A stretch of 64,000 nucleotides of DNA. It comes from Przewalskia tangutica (taxonomy: Eukaryota > Streptophyta > Magnoliopsida > Solanales > Solanaceae). This document shows positions 1 through 10,946 of this stretch, piece after piece; the first letter of the stretch is position 1; each line of letters begins with the position of its first letter. Below the pieces are notes generated by a model. That model saw only the letters and a list, made by a program, of their open reading frames with translations. It was not told the origin of the DNA and ran no database searches. The translations under genes were made by a program, and so were the position numbers. The stretch lies in the NCBI GenBank assembly GCA_029844215.1, contig CM056728.1:58567789-58631788 (forward strand), written 5' to 3'.

Positions 1-345
1 ACTTCCCATAAAGCCGTTATAACACTTTATGTTTTAGACCAATCAAATACATTTAACACGTATCGTCTACCGTACTACATAGTTACACACATATCATGCT
101 AGAAGAGATAGGAAGAGGTTCACATACCTCGCGAGTATCGACTAATAGCAAAACGCTCAGTACTTCCCACCGTCGCTACTCCTTGCCAAGTAGATCGCGC
201 CACGCATAGTCCTTCAACCTATAAGGCCACAATGCGCTTATTAACATCTAGATCTTATCGTAGAACATTCTAAAGAAAATTCGGCAGCACCTCCCCCCCG
301 CAACCGCGTAAAACTCCTCCTCTATCGAGGCCGGCTATCAACCAA

Positions 346-363
346 CCCCGGGGGGGGGGGGGG
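346..363. repeat. Poly-C/poly-G homopolymer tract
   Basis: Four C followed by fourteen G (350-363) lie inside the M LTR. Other lineage 1 copies carry shorter or interrupted tracts here (a run of C near 29380), so the length varies between copies and is also prone to sequencing error. Confidence 0.8.
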
Positions 364-1049
364 TTCATACATCTAACCGGACGTGTACAATTCTACTCCA
401 CAGTAATGCTACACAAGTCTCGTAATGTCTGATCCTATGTAATTACAGTTCAGTTATCTTTCTTTAAATTCAGGCTTAAGTCAAAAGACATTGCCGATAA
501 CAATGTTCAGTTCTATATATAGTATACTTCAACTATATAGTCTAACAATCATGTAATTTCCAATTACAATAGAGGGACAAGATATTTACCTCGATAAGCC
601 CATAATTATCCAAGTATAAAGTCGATCCTGGACAATGTTTAGCTCCACTCGTGCGCTCCAACCCGCTCCAAACTACCCTTAGAAGTTCTAACCAACTTCT
701 ACATACTACTCAACTAACCATGGAGATTTTCCTTAGGGTTTCGGTTTTGGATTGACGGGAAGGATAATAGTATTTCTGGGCTTGTCAGATAGGTATAACC
801 TTAGAATACTCCAAGGTATACGGCTAAGGTAATTTGGGCATTATAACAATATTTGGGGAGTATTTCCCTACCACAAATGGGGGGGGTATTATCTGAAAAC
901 AACTAGGCTAGTGGGGTACCCACTTGCACCACAAAGAGGGAGGGCTCTCGGCCAAGGGGCCTCACAGGGAGGACGAGAACAACTCTTGAGGAGGAGGATG
1001 TCAAAGACTTAGAAAAATATTTGGATGAAGAAGTCTTCACAAAGGGGGG

Positions 1050-1058
1050 TATTTATAG
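1050..1058 (-). promoter_or_regulatory. Probable LTR TATA box (element M)
   Basis: Read on the minus strand this is CTATAAATA followed by a C-run and GAAGACTTCTTCATCC. The same arrangement occurs in every lineage 1 LTR of the window, about 400-500 bp inside the LTR 5' end, which is where an RNA polymerase II LTR promoter would be expected. Confidence 0.65.
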
Positions 1059-1465
1059 TACAAGCCAAGGCCAACCAATGGCCAAGATTATGCCAAGTAG
1101 TAGGCAAGTGTAAGGTCAAGATATGCCCAAGTGCCCCCTAGACCCTACTCCACAAATCCCTCACAAAATATCCTACCAACTAAAGCCATTCCATTCGGCC
1201 ACAATAACGCCTCAAGTCCACCAATGAGGGGGTGCCAAGTGTCGCCCTCTCGTTGGTCCAAAATGTTTCGTCTCTCGGAAAAATCCGCAAAAAATAAAAA
1301 TGACATAGTCGGAATTTTCCCTACGAAAGCTGTGGAAACGTTTCGTCGAAAAACGACTCTAACCGGGTGTTGTGCACAAAAAATAATTCGGCCAAGCCTT
1401 ATTAAAAAGTTCAAATTTTCTACGTACGTCCTTACGTACATACTCTGGAAATACGGGGTATAACA

Positions 1466-2978
1466 GTATAGTTTACCGGGTAGGGGAGTGCTGCCCAAAT
1501 TTCCATAGAATAGAGAACCCTACGCAGAGCTTTATACGATATCTGAGCGTTGATAGAAGTATTTGGTATTTATAGGTCGATACTCTGCGCGACATATTCA
1601 ACTTGGCAGGTGGTTTTCGCCGAGAAGGTATGTGATTCTTCCTATACTCTTAAGCATGATATATTTTAAAGTATATATAGTACGGTAGACGTACGTGTGT
1701 TAACTGGACGTACTTTACGGCAATGTCTTTTGACTTAAGCCTGAATAATAAGAATCTTGAAGTATTTCAAAAAGAATATTGAATCATTTTTTAACAGAAG
1801 AGTAATATTTGGTTTTTAAACAAAAAGCTTAAGAGTTATACTAGCTTTATGGGAAGTTAGGTATAACAACTTAAGAAAGATAAAAAGGAAATGTTTACTT
1901 GTTTGTTTATAAAAGCCTTGTATTGATTTCTGTTAAGTGTAGTAGGATTGTTTGATAAGTAGACATATTATGATACTACATGTGTTAGTGTCTTGTAATG
2001 TTGTGAAAGGGGGTCATTCTTGATGTGCTTACTTTGCAAAACGGTAAGTCCGTTGTACTGTTATTATATCACCTACCCCCTTGACTTGTTATACCGAGGG
2101 CTTGCCACCCTTGATGCGGGTCTCTACGGCCTATGCAGTCTATGTGACTATGCGGAGCTGCGGGAGTTCCAGGATTGATCATTCCGGGTGTTCTATCCGT
2201 CGCGAGGATGCCACATGCGATGCTGTGACTATGCGGTCTATTGAGACTATGCGGACTGCGGGAGTCCAGGAGGGTACCGGGGTTAGCTACCCCCGATGCG
2301 AGGAATACCTCATGCGGGTCTGTGTGTGACCTATGCGGACTACGGGAGTCCAGGGTTAGGCACGCATAATGATACTATGGGCGATTGGCCTTGCTTCGAT
2401 CATTCGCGGCCTAGAAAAGACCTGTTACAGTTTACCTATTATTGTTCTTCTTTGTGATATAGCACTATGTGCAATTGAACTAATTGTATTTGCAAATGGT
2501 TTTAAATACTTGATTTCATTTAAGTACTTTACAGTTTCACATACTTGGTACCTGTTGTACTGACCTCCTTCGGGGGGCTGCGTTCATGCCGCAGGTAAGG
2601 GCAAGCAGGTGCTAGATCCACATCCTTAGGATCTTTGCTTTGGTGTCGGGAGCTCCATCTTCTCCGGAGGCTCTACTTTTTGGGTATGATCTCCCTGTAT
2701 TGTAGATAGTTTTTGTACATTCAGGGTATGGCGGGGCCCTGTCCCGCCATAGTTGTTTACTTCCTTAGAGGTCTGTAGTCCTATTGTACAGTTGGGATGT
2801 AACTGCAAAACTTGGGTTATATATATATATGCCGAAAGGCAAGCTTTTCATCAGATAAACTGTTTCTCTTTTCATAATGTTTCTTGTCTTGTCTTATGTT
2901 CCGCTGATTACTCTGATGTATGACTACTTGGGTGCCCGGGTAAGGCACCAGTCACGGGCCCCGGAACGGGTCGTGACA
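1466..2978 (+). mobile_element. 5' LTR of element A (3' part)
   Basis: This is plus-strand lineage 1 LTR sequence, from the GTGCTGCC...TTTCC block to the terminus GGTCGTGACA at 2978. It is followed four bases later by a primer-binding site, so it is a 5' LTR. The first half of the LTR is absent because M begins at 1465; it presumably lies left of the window. The LTR 3' end shows the conserved stem-loops at 2728-2750 (ATGGCGGG/CCCGCCAT) and 2931-2949 (GGTGCC/GGCACC). A 28-base motif read here as GGCAATGTCTTTTGACTTAA and onward (about 1721-1748) recurs in other lineage 1 LTRs. Confidence 0.88.
2090..2355 (+). repeat. Degenerate GC-rich minisatellite in LTR (A)
   Basis: Imperfect units combine GATGCGAGGAATACCTCATG, a GACTATGCGGA segment and a GCGGGAGTYCAGG segment. 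Equivalent arrays sit at the same LTR position in K (13130-13400), D (15230-15490 and 30470-30740) and, on the other strand, in F-minus (55400-55590, 60600-60800). Confidence 0.7.
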
Positions 2979-2982
2979 AAAG

Positions 2983-2994
2983 TGGTATCAGAGC
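2983..2994 (+). other. Primer-binding site for initiator Met-tRNA (element A)
   Basis: TGGTATCAGAGC lies four bases after the LTR end at 2978. It is the usual initiator methionine tRNA 3'-end complement that primes minus-strand DNA synthesis in plant Ty3/gypsy elements. It fixes the element as plus-strand and the preceding LTR as its 5' LTR. Confidence 0.95.
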
Positions 2995-3177
2995 AGTTAA
3001 TCCTCGGAAAGTGTCTACAGACCGTATCTAGTAGAGTCTTGATTATCGGTGTGTTGTGCACCACGATAATCGAGGCTATAGGATATTTAGGATGGTTTCC
3101 ATTCTTCTCACTCACGAGATCGTGCCTTAGAGGCGTGTTATAAGTTAGACCTCTAACGTATTCCTTTCTATCAGATT

Positions 3178-4300
3178 ATGTCTCCACGTAAGGCAACCGG
3201 GCCCAGAAGGGCAAAGCGGTGAGGAGCCGCTAGTAGGACACCGAGAGTCACGAGGCTCGTGCCCGATCTATACAGACGGCGAGTTCCATGACGCCGCCCG
3301 GCCCCAAGAGACCACCGTACCCGCACCTCGTCCCGGCTGGGCGGAGAGTTAAGTACAAGGAGATGGCCCGACTATTGGCGGGATCGTGGCGAACATGAGG
3401 ACCGGTGGATCTGGCAGTTCGATTCGGCCCGATCGTACCGTGGTTCACCCGAGGCGAATAGTTTGAGGCTACGGGATTTCTGAGTTGTAGCCGCCCGAGT
3501 TCTGGTCGAGGCTCGAGGATGATCGCGAGGAGTTCATCCGTCGATTCTGAAGAGATCATGCGGGTGATCAAGGCTTGAGACCGAGTCGTGACGCCGGTTC
3601 GCATCGGTGCGTGATACGCGGATCGATTGGTTTGATTCGTGGGAGCTTTCCCGGGGAGAGCATGCACCTCCAGCAGTATGGGACGAGTTTTCGGAGGCTT
3701 TTCTCACGCACTTCTTGCCTCCACAGATGAGAGCACGCGGAAGCAGATTTTTATTCTTTGAGACGAGAGGCGCCTGGTTAGGAGTACAACGTCGAGTTCG
3801 ATTCATTGGCTCGATATGTCCTGCGCTAATGCGATATGGAGGACCGAGTGCACCGATCGTCACGGGCTAGATGATTACATGGCCGAGTCTTGTGCGGGTG
3901 TGGCTCTTGACGAGCATGGACATTACCGTATGCAGCTCATGCACTTGGATGCGAGGCGTAGAGGCCGACGGTCGGCAGATATTAGCAGCGAAGAAGGCCA
4001 AGGCGGTTCTTTTGGTAATTCTCGGGGTGGGCGGCCTCAGTGATCTAGATTTGCACCCGGCCGGCTCGAGCACTCCCACATCATTGTCGGTCTGACGAGT
4101 ATTCGGGGCGGTCAAGGCCCAAGACCGTACTTCGGGGTAGCAAAGGTGCTAACCGATCGAGTGCTCGGTGTGTCCGTTGTGGTAGATTCCATTGAGGCGT
4201 AGTACTACTGCCGGGAGCTTGCTATACTTGTGGCGCAGGTCATTATGCGAGAACTGTCCGCCAAGCGTGGCGGTGGTAGGGCTCACTACGGTGCATTGCG
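3178..4300 (+). pseudogene. gag: gag polyprotein relic, element A
   Basis: The first ATG (3178) opens with the family start M-S/P-P-R-K-A-T and hits a stop within about 15 codons. Gag similarity continues in shifting frames: a region like the MGYKEMAQLLA segment near 3350, the DSLARYVPA-like block near 3800, and a CCHC knuckle near 4215-4260 (CYTCGAGHYAR then a one-base loss before the last Cys). Gag forms the virus-like particle and the knuckles bind RNA. The gene is beyond function through many indels and stops. A run-on into protease shows A descends from a full gag-pol element, unlike B, C and H. Confidence 0.8.
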
Positions 4301-4379
4301 GTTCATCATCCCTACGATTACACGCCCGGGCGGGTACTCATGGACCAGCAGTCGCGGCGGTCGTGGCGCGGGTCCCAGA

Positions 4380-4800
4380 TTCTAGCGGTCCTCGAACCGC
4401 ATTTATGCCTTGTCGGTAGGCGGGACGGGGCGTCGCTGGCGACGCCGCAGTACTTTATCGGTTCTGGATTGGATGTGTATGCCTTGATAGATCGGGTTCT
4501 ACTATGTCCTATATATCCCCTTATTGCTAGTAGGATAGGGATAGAGCACGAGTCCATAGACCGCTTTCGAGGTAGCTACGCCGATGGGTGATTCGATGGT
4601 AGCTCGGCGGGTATATAGGGCTTGTCCGGATGACCATATCTGATCGTCGGACCTCAGCCGAGCGATAGAGTTGGATATGGTGATTTCGATTTGATCATAG
4701 GTATGGATTGGCTGGCTTCTTGCTACGCCAATGTAGGCTGCGAGAGAAAGTGAGTGCGGTTCGGTTTCTGAGGAGCCGGTTGTTGAGTGGGAGGAACATT
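4380..4800 (+). pseudogene. Aspartic protease relic, element A
   Basis: After gag comes NRIYAL-like sequence (about 4395), then LDVYALID with a D-x-G-S-T active-site-like motif (about 4470-4510), then a GMDWL motif near 4700. These are landmarks of the Ty3/gypsy retropepsin and its C-terminal flank. The usual second residue after the catalytic Asp is changed and the frame breaks immediately after ALID, so the product would be inactive. In an intact element this protease cuts the Gag-Pol precursor. Confidence 0.75.
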
Positions 4801-4929
4801 TGATCGTAGGGGTAGGTTTATTTCCTACCTCGAGGCTAGGAAGATGGTGCGAGAAGGGTATATCTACCATCTCATTCGGGTGTTAAATCGAGGCTGCGGT
4901 ACCAGATTTTGATCGATTCGATGGTCATA

Positions 4930-5415
4930 GAGTTCCCGGATGTGTTTCAGACGACCTCCCGGTATCCCTCGGAGAGGAGATAGAGTTTGTATCGATGTCT
5001 TTGCCATACACTCGGCTATTTCCATTCCGCCATCTGAGAATGGCACTGCCGAGTTGAGAGAGTTGAAGGACCAGGTGAGAGATTTCTGGAGAAGCGGCTT
5101 CATCGGGCCAAGTGTTTCTCCTGAGGCGCGGTATTGTTCGTGAAGAAGAAGGGCGGGGCCGCGCATGTGTGTTGATTATAGGCGGTGAACAAGGTGACCA
5201 TTAAACAGAATACCCCTTCCAGGATTTATGATTTGTTCGACCAGTTGCAGGGTGCGAGATGTTTCTCCAAGATTGATCTGCGATCGGGCTATCATCAGGT
5301 GCGAGTCAGAGAGACGGATGTCCCTAGATCGCATTCGGACGTGACGGGCATTATGAGTTCAGGGTCATGTCTTTCGGGTTGACCAATGCTCCGGCGGTAT
5401 TCATGGATTTGATGA
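4930..5415 (+). pseudogene. Reverse transcriptase N-terminal relic, element A (interrupted by B)
   Basis: The region has landmarks of gypsy RT: an FPDVF-like entry near 4930, PGIPRRGD-like and DQVRDF segments, then KVTIKQNTPSRI, the DLFDQLQGARCFSKIDLRSG block (5230-5290) with the first catalytic Asp in SKIDL, and GYHQVR. It ends in LTNAP-like sequence at about 5380-5395. At 5416 the minus-strand LTR of B begins, so motifs with the YxDD active site are missing. Frameshifts precede the break. The rest of A's pol was probably lost in the deletion whose scar is at 11840. Confidence 0.85.
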
Positions 5416-6240
5416 TGTCACGACCCGAACCCGGGCCCGTGACTGGTGCCTTACCCCGGGCACCCTAGTGATACAACATCAGAGAAAAACCAGCGGAAAT
5501 AAAAACTTAAACATTTAAATAGACATGGATCAAGATAAGGAAAATAGGCCAACCAAAACGGTTGTCTTTCAACATATATATATAGACATTTGAACAGTTA
5601 CAATCCTTACAACCCTGCCCACAACAGTGCTACAGACCTCTAAGATTTTTACAACAACTATGACGGGACAGGGCCCCGCCATACCCCTGAATGTACAAGA
5701 ACCTACAGACTCAGGGTAACATACCAAAGATAAGCCTCCGAAGGAACGGAGCTTCCAAATACGCTAAAATATGATCCTAAAAGCGGGGATCGGCGGTAGA
5801 TGTACTTCTACACTGCGGCATGAACGCAGCCGAAGGAAGTCGATCTGGCGGTACCAAGTATGTGAAAAATCACGTAAATGAAATCATAATAGTATATATA
5901 AAGCGAGAGACATTTATGATAACCAAACTACGGTACACACATATACTTGATTATAACAAGTCAGGGTCTCACGCCCTCCAAGTCATTACTCAAATATAAT
6001 TATGGGTCTCACGCCCACAACATCAATCATGCCCGTGGAATACCTTCCTCACTGCCGGCAGTCTATGATATGATAACACCAAGAAGTACACCTGAACACC
6101 AAGTCCTACCTGATGCCAAAGCCGTACTAACAATACAATACAACCAAACCACGAAGCTGACACGGGGCAAGTACGAAAGCCGACTACCAGATACCAAGGC
6201 CGAACAGTAAAACCTCATGGAGAGCTAGTCCATGGAATAA

Positions 6241-6450
6241 CAATCCCAATGGAACCATACCCGTGCGCCACGCATCGTGTCAGTATGTCCAGAAGGAAAC
6301 AACAAGACAGCAATCCCAATGGAACCATACCCGTGCGCCACGCATCGTGTCAGTATGTCCAAAAGGAAACAACTAGACAGCAATCAAAATGGAACCATAC
6401 CCGTGCGCCACGCATCGTGTCAGTATGTCCAAAGCGATTAGCGAAATAAC
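6241..6450. repeat. 70-bp tandem repeat, three units, in B LTR
   Basis: Units start at 6241, 6311 and 6381, each containing AATGGAACCATACCCGTGCG and GTGTCAGTATGTCCA. Successive units differ at a few bases. The open frame through the array is a by-product of repetition, not a gene. Confidence 0.9.
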
Positions 6451-7537
6451 ACTATCAGCGAGGCGTGCGTGGAATTCTCCGTCCGCTGCCGCGTCCGAGT
6501 AAGTTCTCAACAAGTCAACCGGCCCTCCATCGAGAGTATAGAAACACAATTCTTGCACAACAAAGGCTATCACAACAAGCATAGGCAAGTTTCACAACAA
6601 CAAGCATAGGCAAGTTATACATAACTCAAGGTACTTTCATTTTATGTCAAAGTCCGGGTTTTAACCCTAAAGTACTACGTACGTTAAATTCCTTTTAAGA
6701 GATCCATTCTTTTTATAAAAGTCACCCGATATCCTTAGTATAAAAAAATAGAGGGACTTACATCTTTTTAAGTAAACCAAAACAACTTCCATACTTTCCT
6801 TTTTAAAACCAAATTAATGCAATACCATGCCTTCTTTTTAGACCAAAACACTTCTTTTGTTTTCATAAAGTCGTTATAACTAACTTCCCATAAAGTTGTT
6901 ATAACACTTTATGTTTTAAACCAATTTAAGACAAAACAATGCCTTTCTTTTCCCTAGAGTTCCAGTTTGCCTAATTTCAATCACTCAAGTCTCTTTATTT
7001 TAGAAAAGTTTCATAGTTCGATGTCTTAATCTCCTTTAAAACAATTGAGTAACATATGCCATAGGCGTGAGCAGTTTATTCTTGTTTATAACCATTTATT
7101 AAAGCATCCATGATCTAGAAAATGTAATATCATTTTGTCTCATCTTAGCTTCTATGCGGATGGAGGTTTCTACTGGTTTTAATAATACTTCATTATTCAT
7201 TACATTTTCCTTTATTAACGCTGCAGTGGTTTGTCGATCCTCATTCTGATTTCCGAAATCAGTAAAACATTTCTCCTTTTAAAAACCAAGTACTCATTAC
7301 TCACGAATGAGGTTTCACACAAAATTCATATTAATTTATTCAAGTCAAGTCTCTTATCTTTTAAGATCAAGTCTCTTAACTTCTAAAAATCAATAAATCA
7401 TTCTCTTTACCATTCTTAAGACGTTATACCTAACTTCCCATAAAGCTTAGTATAACTCTTATGTTTTCAAAACCAAGTATTACTCTTCTTTCAAAACGGT
7501 TTATTAATCTTTTGAAAAACTTCAAGATTCTTTATTA

Positions 7538-7740
7538 TTCAGGCTTAAGTCAAAAGACATTGCCGTACAACTATATTCAGTTAGCACACGTACGTCTACC
7601 ATATTATATATACATATTATTCAGGCTTAAGTCAAAAGACATTGCCACACGTACGTCTACCATATTATATATACATATTATTCAGGCTTAAGTCAAAAGA
7701 CATTGCCACACGTACGTCTACCGTACTATATATATTCTTT
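7538..7740. repeat. Triplicated 28-base LTR motif with flanks, B LTR
   Basis: TTCAGGCTTAAGTCAAAAGA plus CATTGCC recurs at 7538, 7620 and 7681, each followed by CACGTACGTCTACC and an AT-rich tail, giving steps of 82 and 61 bp. Other lineage 1 LTRs have one (18649, 24208) or two copies (36712/36814, 42231/42333). Confidence 0.88.
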
Positions 7741-8080
7741 TAAAATACTTCATGCTCAAGAGTATAGGAAGAATCACATACCTCGCGACGATTATCGACT
7801 ATAAGCAAAACGCTCCACGGCTATAACCCGGCTAGCCTTGTCCACCTTCCAAGTAGTTCATGCTACTCATGAACATTCAACCAATAAAGGTTATCGACTC
7901 GTAAATACTGATCTATGTAAATCAGTTTAATCTTCTACTCTAATATTCTTACGATGTGATTTGGTTCAAGTCTTTTCTGTAATATCCTTCTATTACAGTT
8001 CAATTCTCTTCTATGAATCTTATATTCATTTCTATACAACTACAATATGTAATTCCCAATTACAATAGAAGGACAGTAGT

Positions 8081-8089
8081 ATTTACCTC
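8081..8089 (-). promoter_or_regulatory. Candidate 5' splice site in LTR (element B)
   Basis: On the element strand this reads GAG/GTAAAT after GGGCTCATC, a good match to the plant donor consensus. The site is kept in all lineage 1 LTRs of the window. Splicing itself is inferred, not seen. Confidence 0.45.
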
Positions 8090-8551
8090 GATGAGCCCAA
8101 AAATTATCCAAGGTTAATGTCGATCCTGAGCAACGTTAAGCTCCTACTCCGAGTGCTCCAATCCGCTCCAAACAACCCTTAGAAGTTCTACACAACTTCT
8201 ACTTAACACTTCAACCGACTATGAAGGTTTTCCTTAGGGTTTCGTTTTTGTGACTGAGGGGAAGTATAATAGTATTTTCCGGGCTTTTCGTATAGAGGTA
8301 ACCTTGGGAATACTACAAGGTATTTGGGCCAAGGTATTTGGGCATTATAACAATACTATGAGAGTATTTCTATACCACAAAAGGGGGTATTATACGAAAA
8401 CAACTAGGCTAGGGGGGGGGACCCTCTCGGCCAAGCTTTCTCAAGGGGGGGAGGGGTAGGCTTCTTGGACGAGAACTCTCACTAAGAGGGGGGGAGGATC
8501 TTAACACTTAGAAAATATTTAGGGATGAAGAAAGTCTTCAACTTAGAGGGG

Positions 8552-8561
8552 TATTTATAGG
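8552..8561 (-). promoter_or_regulatory. Probable LTR TATA box (element B)
   Basis: CCTATAAATA on the element strand, about 410 bp from the LTR 5' end at 8968, followed by CCCCTCTAAGTTGAAGAC. Confidence 0.65.
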
Positions 8562-8968
8562 TCAAGCAATGGCCAACCAATGGCCAAGATCAAGCCAAGT
8601 GCCATGCAAGTGTAGGGTCAAGATTTAACCATGTGGACCTTATCCATCTACCACACCAACTTGCACAAAATATCCTACCAACTACAAGCCACCAATTCGT
8701 CCATGCCGCCCCAAAGTCACGCCCAATGTGAGGGTGACACTTGTCACCCTCCCGTTGGTCCAAAATGTTTCGTCTCTCGGAAAAATCCGCAAAAATTATA
8801 AATGACATAGCCGGAATTTTCCCTTCGCAAGTCTTGTAAAACGTTTCATCGAAAAACGATTCTTTTTGGCACTTGTGCCCAAATTTCGAACCTATGCCTA
8901 CTTTAAGGCTTAAATTATTATACGTACGCCCTCACGTACATACTCTGAAAAAAATACGGGGCATAACA

Positions 8969-8981
8969 TTCTCCCCTCCTT
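8969..8981 (-). other. Polypurine tract of element B
   Basis: AAGGAGGGGAGAA on the element strand directly abuts the LTR start at 8968. It is the expected primer for plus-strand DNA synthesis. H has an identical tract (38115-38127) and D a variant (28291-28303). Confidence 0.85.
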
Positions 8982-9772
8982 AGAAACATTCGTCCCGAAT
9001 GTTCCTTCTCAAGACGGATAGCGATAAAGTTCTTCTAACAAGTTGCCAACGCCACACCCGACCACGAAATAACACACGTTCTCTTCCTTCCTTACTCGCC
9101 GTGCCCTTCTCGAACACTCGAACTCTTCTAGTATACGTATCATACTTCAGTCATCGCTTCAGTTCCCAAAACTTTGGAGTCACCACCTCCAAACTTGGTC
9201 ATCTTACTAGCCTCAATCTCCCTTAAGGCCATTCCCGGCCTTCACGATCCGCTTCTGGTCGAACATATCCACGAACTCATACGATGGTCATCTAAACTTG
9301 GGCCTAGCACCCTCGTGACCCTACCACCTGGCGGGACTACCCAGAGCTGACCCCACCTCGAAACAGGCCGCGGGTTGGCCCGCAACATGGCCCCAACCCG
9401 ACCCACTTAACGCATCAAGCTCTTGTTCCCCGATCCGGAACAATCTTACCTATACAGGTCATGAAAGCTACCACTTCCATTTTACACTACCCAAGGAATT
9501 TTCCCACAATACATTCTAGGCATAAAATGCACTCCGACAAGGATCACTTGCAAAATCCTGTACTCAGGACGGCCTTACATCTAAGGTCTCAACTGTAATA
9601 TTCTAAGGTTCATCATTTTCTCACCCCCAGGCTTACCCTTTTTCACTAACCAGGTTTCTAAATCACATTTTAGCACAAAGCTGTCCGAACATAACACTTA
9701 ACACATTATCATAACATCAATACATACAAGTCTTTAGAGGGGTAAGGATATACCTGTATCTACCGCTTTACT
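8982..9772 (-). other. Non-coding 3' interior block of element B
   Basis: About 0.8 kb lies between the gag stop and the polypurine tract with no coding potential I can recognise. It is conserved at the same place in C (20015-20784), H (38128-38901), in two pieces in D (about 26860-27116 and 27905-28290), and in recognisable form in the lineage 2 interior (58487-59100). Its edge near the polypurine tract holds ACATTCGTCCCGAATGT, a near-perfect palindrome. Confidence 0.75.
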
Positions 9773-10946
9773 CTAATCACAGTCCTGCCCTGCAGGGCGC
9801 ATAGCTGTAGAAGGTGATGAACCAGCCATAGATCCCGTAGTCTGTGCTGCCCCACCAGTGCTACCTCCGGTCGGACAGTTTCTCGCAAAATGGCCCTGCT
9901 GGCCGCATGTAAAACAAACTCCCGAACTAGCACGACACTCCCCACTATGGAGTCTACCACAGCGGCCACAACGAGGTAGGGGTGGCTTCAGCTGGCTAAC
10001 ACCCCTGCTCTCCCGAAAATCTGAACCCTTGGAGCCCTGACCTGCTCCTGAATACTCTGGATGCCCTGAAGATTGTGGAGGACCACTCTGTACTGGCGGA
10101 GGCGCATAACTAGTCTGCTGCTGAGGCGGTCCGCCTCGAAAGTCACCAAAGGACCCTGCTGTTCTGGCCCTCTTCTGCTGATCTTGGTCTTTCCGTCGAT
10201 TTCTCCGCTCCTCACATCCAAGTGCATAAGCCTGCATGCGGGCAATGTCCATGCCCGGCTGAAGAGCTACACCCGAACAACTTTCTGCTAGGCAATCATC
10301 GAGCCCTGTAACATATCGGTGCACTCGATCCTCCATACTAGCCACTAACGCGGGGACGTACCGGGCCAATGAGTCGAACTCCACATTGTACTCCCGAACC
10401 GTACGCCCGTTCTGCCGCAACACCAAAAATCTGTCGGCCCGAGCCCTCCTCATCTGTGGAGGCAAGAAGTGTGCAAGAAATGCCTTTGAGAACTCGTCCC
10501 ATATAGCTGGAAGTGTGTTCTCTCCCGGGCGACTCGCGAATCAAACCCGATCATTGCGGTATCACGCGCGGCCGATGCGAACCTAGGACCACCGACTCGG
10601 TCTCCGATGCCTTGATCACTCTCGCGATCCGTAGCTTCGGATGAACTCCTGCGGATCATCCTCGTGCCTCGACCCATAAAACTCTGGCGGGCTACATCTC
10701 GGAAAATCCGTAGCCTCAAACTATCTCGAACTAGGGTGAACCATCGGTGCTCTTTGGGCTGCTGCGTCGGCCTATCCTCAAGTCGCCTGACCACGGCCAT
10801 TAATCGGGCCCACTCCTTGTAACCCATCTCCTGCTCCGGTGCGGGATGGAGGCTCGTGTCTTGTGGTCTCTGTAGAGATCGCTGCGCTTACTCGCAGCTC
10901 CTCTGCTGCCTTGCCGCCACGGGCGGGTTACCTTGCGCGGAGGCAT
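9773..10946 (-). pseudogene. gag: gag of non-autonomous element B (C-terminal 230 residues open)
   Basis: The start M-P-P-R-K is at 10946. The N-terminal third is frameshifted, then a clean frame of 230 residues runs to a TAG at 9773. That part shows the capsid block QNGRTVREYNVEFDSLARY (residues 18-36), MEDRVHRYVTGL, a basic stretch (about 86-101), a Gln/Pro/Gly/Ser-rich linker, and two nucleocapsid motifs: CGRCGRLHSGEC (166-177) and CFTCGQQGHFARNC (184-197, CX2CX4HX4C). No protease, RT or integrase follows; the stop is about 0.8 kb from the polypurine tract. Gag would assemble particles and bind RNA, with pol supplied by a relative. The N-terminal frameshifts may be decay or, in part, consensus error. 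Confidence 0.88.

Larger units (their letters stand above)
1..1465 (-). mobile_element. LTR of lineage 1, element M (partial, left end outside window)
   Basis: The stretch ends at 1465 in ...GGGGTATAACA, the reverse complement of the lineage 1 LTR start TGTTATACCCCG. It matches the last 1.4 kb of the complete minus-strand LTRs at 16692-20001 and 34826-38114 in order: paired CATAAAGCCGTTATAAC motifs, the ATTTACCTC site (584-592), the TTCCTTAGGGTTTCG block (near 740), a G-rich tract and a reversed TATA box (1050). At 1466 the strand of LTR similarity flips, so M sits inside the LTR of element A. There is no convincing coding sequence; the short reading frames at 1131-1498 run through LTR promoter sequence. 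Confidence 0.85.
5416..8968 (-). mobile_element. 3' LTR of non-autonomous element B (lineage 1)
   Basis: The LTR runs TGTCACGACC (5416) to GGGCATAACA (8968), 3553 bp, the longest lineage 1 LTR seen here because it has extra internal repeats (6241-6450 and 7538-7740). The left flank is RT sequence of A ending GATGA (5411-5415), the expected 5-bp target site. On its own strand it has the TATA box at 8552-8561, the splice-donor-like GAGGTAAAT at 8081-8089, and terminal stem-loops near its left end. It is a 3' LTR because a polypurine tract abuts its right edge and the primer site is at the other LTR. Confidence 0.92.

Noticed and set aside
720..760. Telomere-like AAACCCTAA in LTRs (TTCCTTAGGGTTTCG)
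   Set aside because: A single unit, not a tandem array, repeated only because the LTR is repeated. It could be a promoter-type telo-box but not an interstitial telomere.
6249..6449. Repetitive small protein in the B LTR
   Set aside because: Open frame created by a 70-bp tandem repeat; other LTR copies at the same place have different repeats and no such frame.
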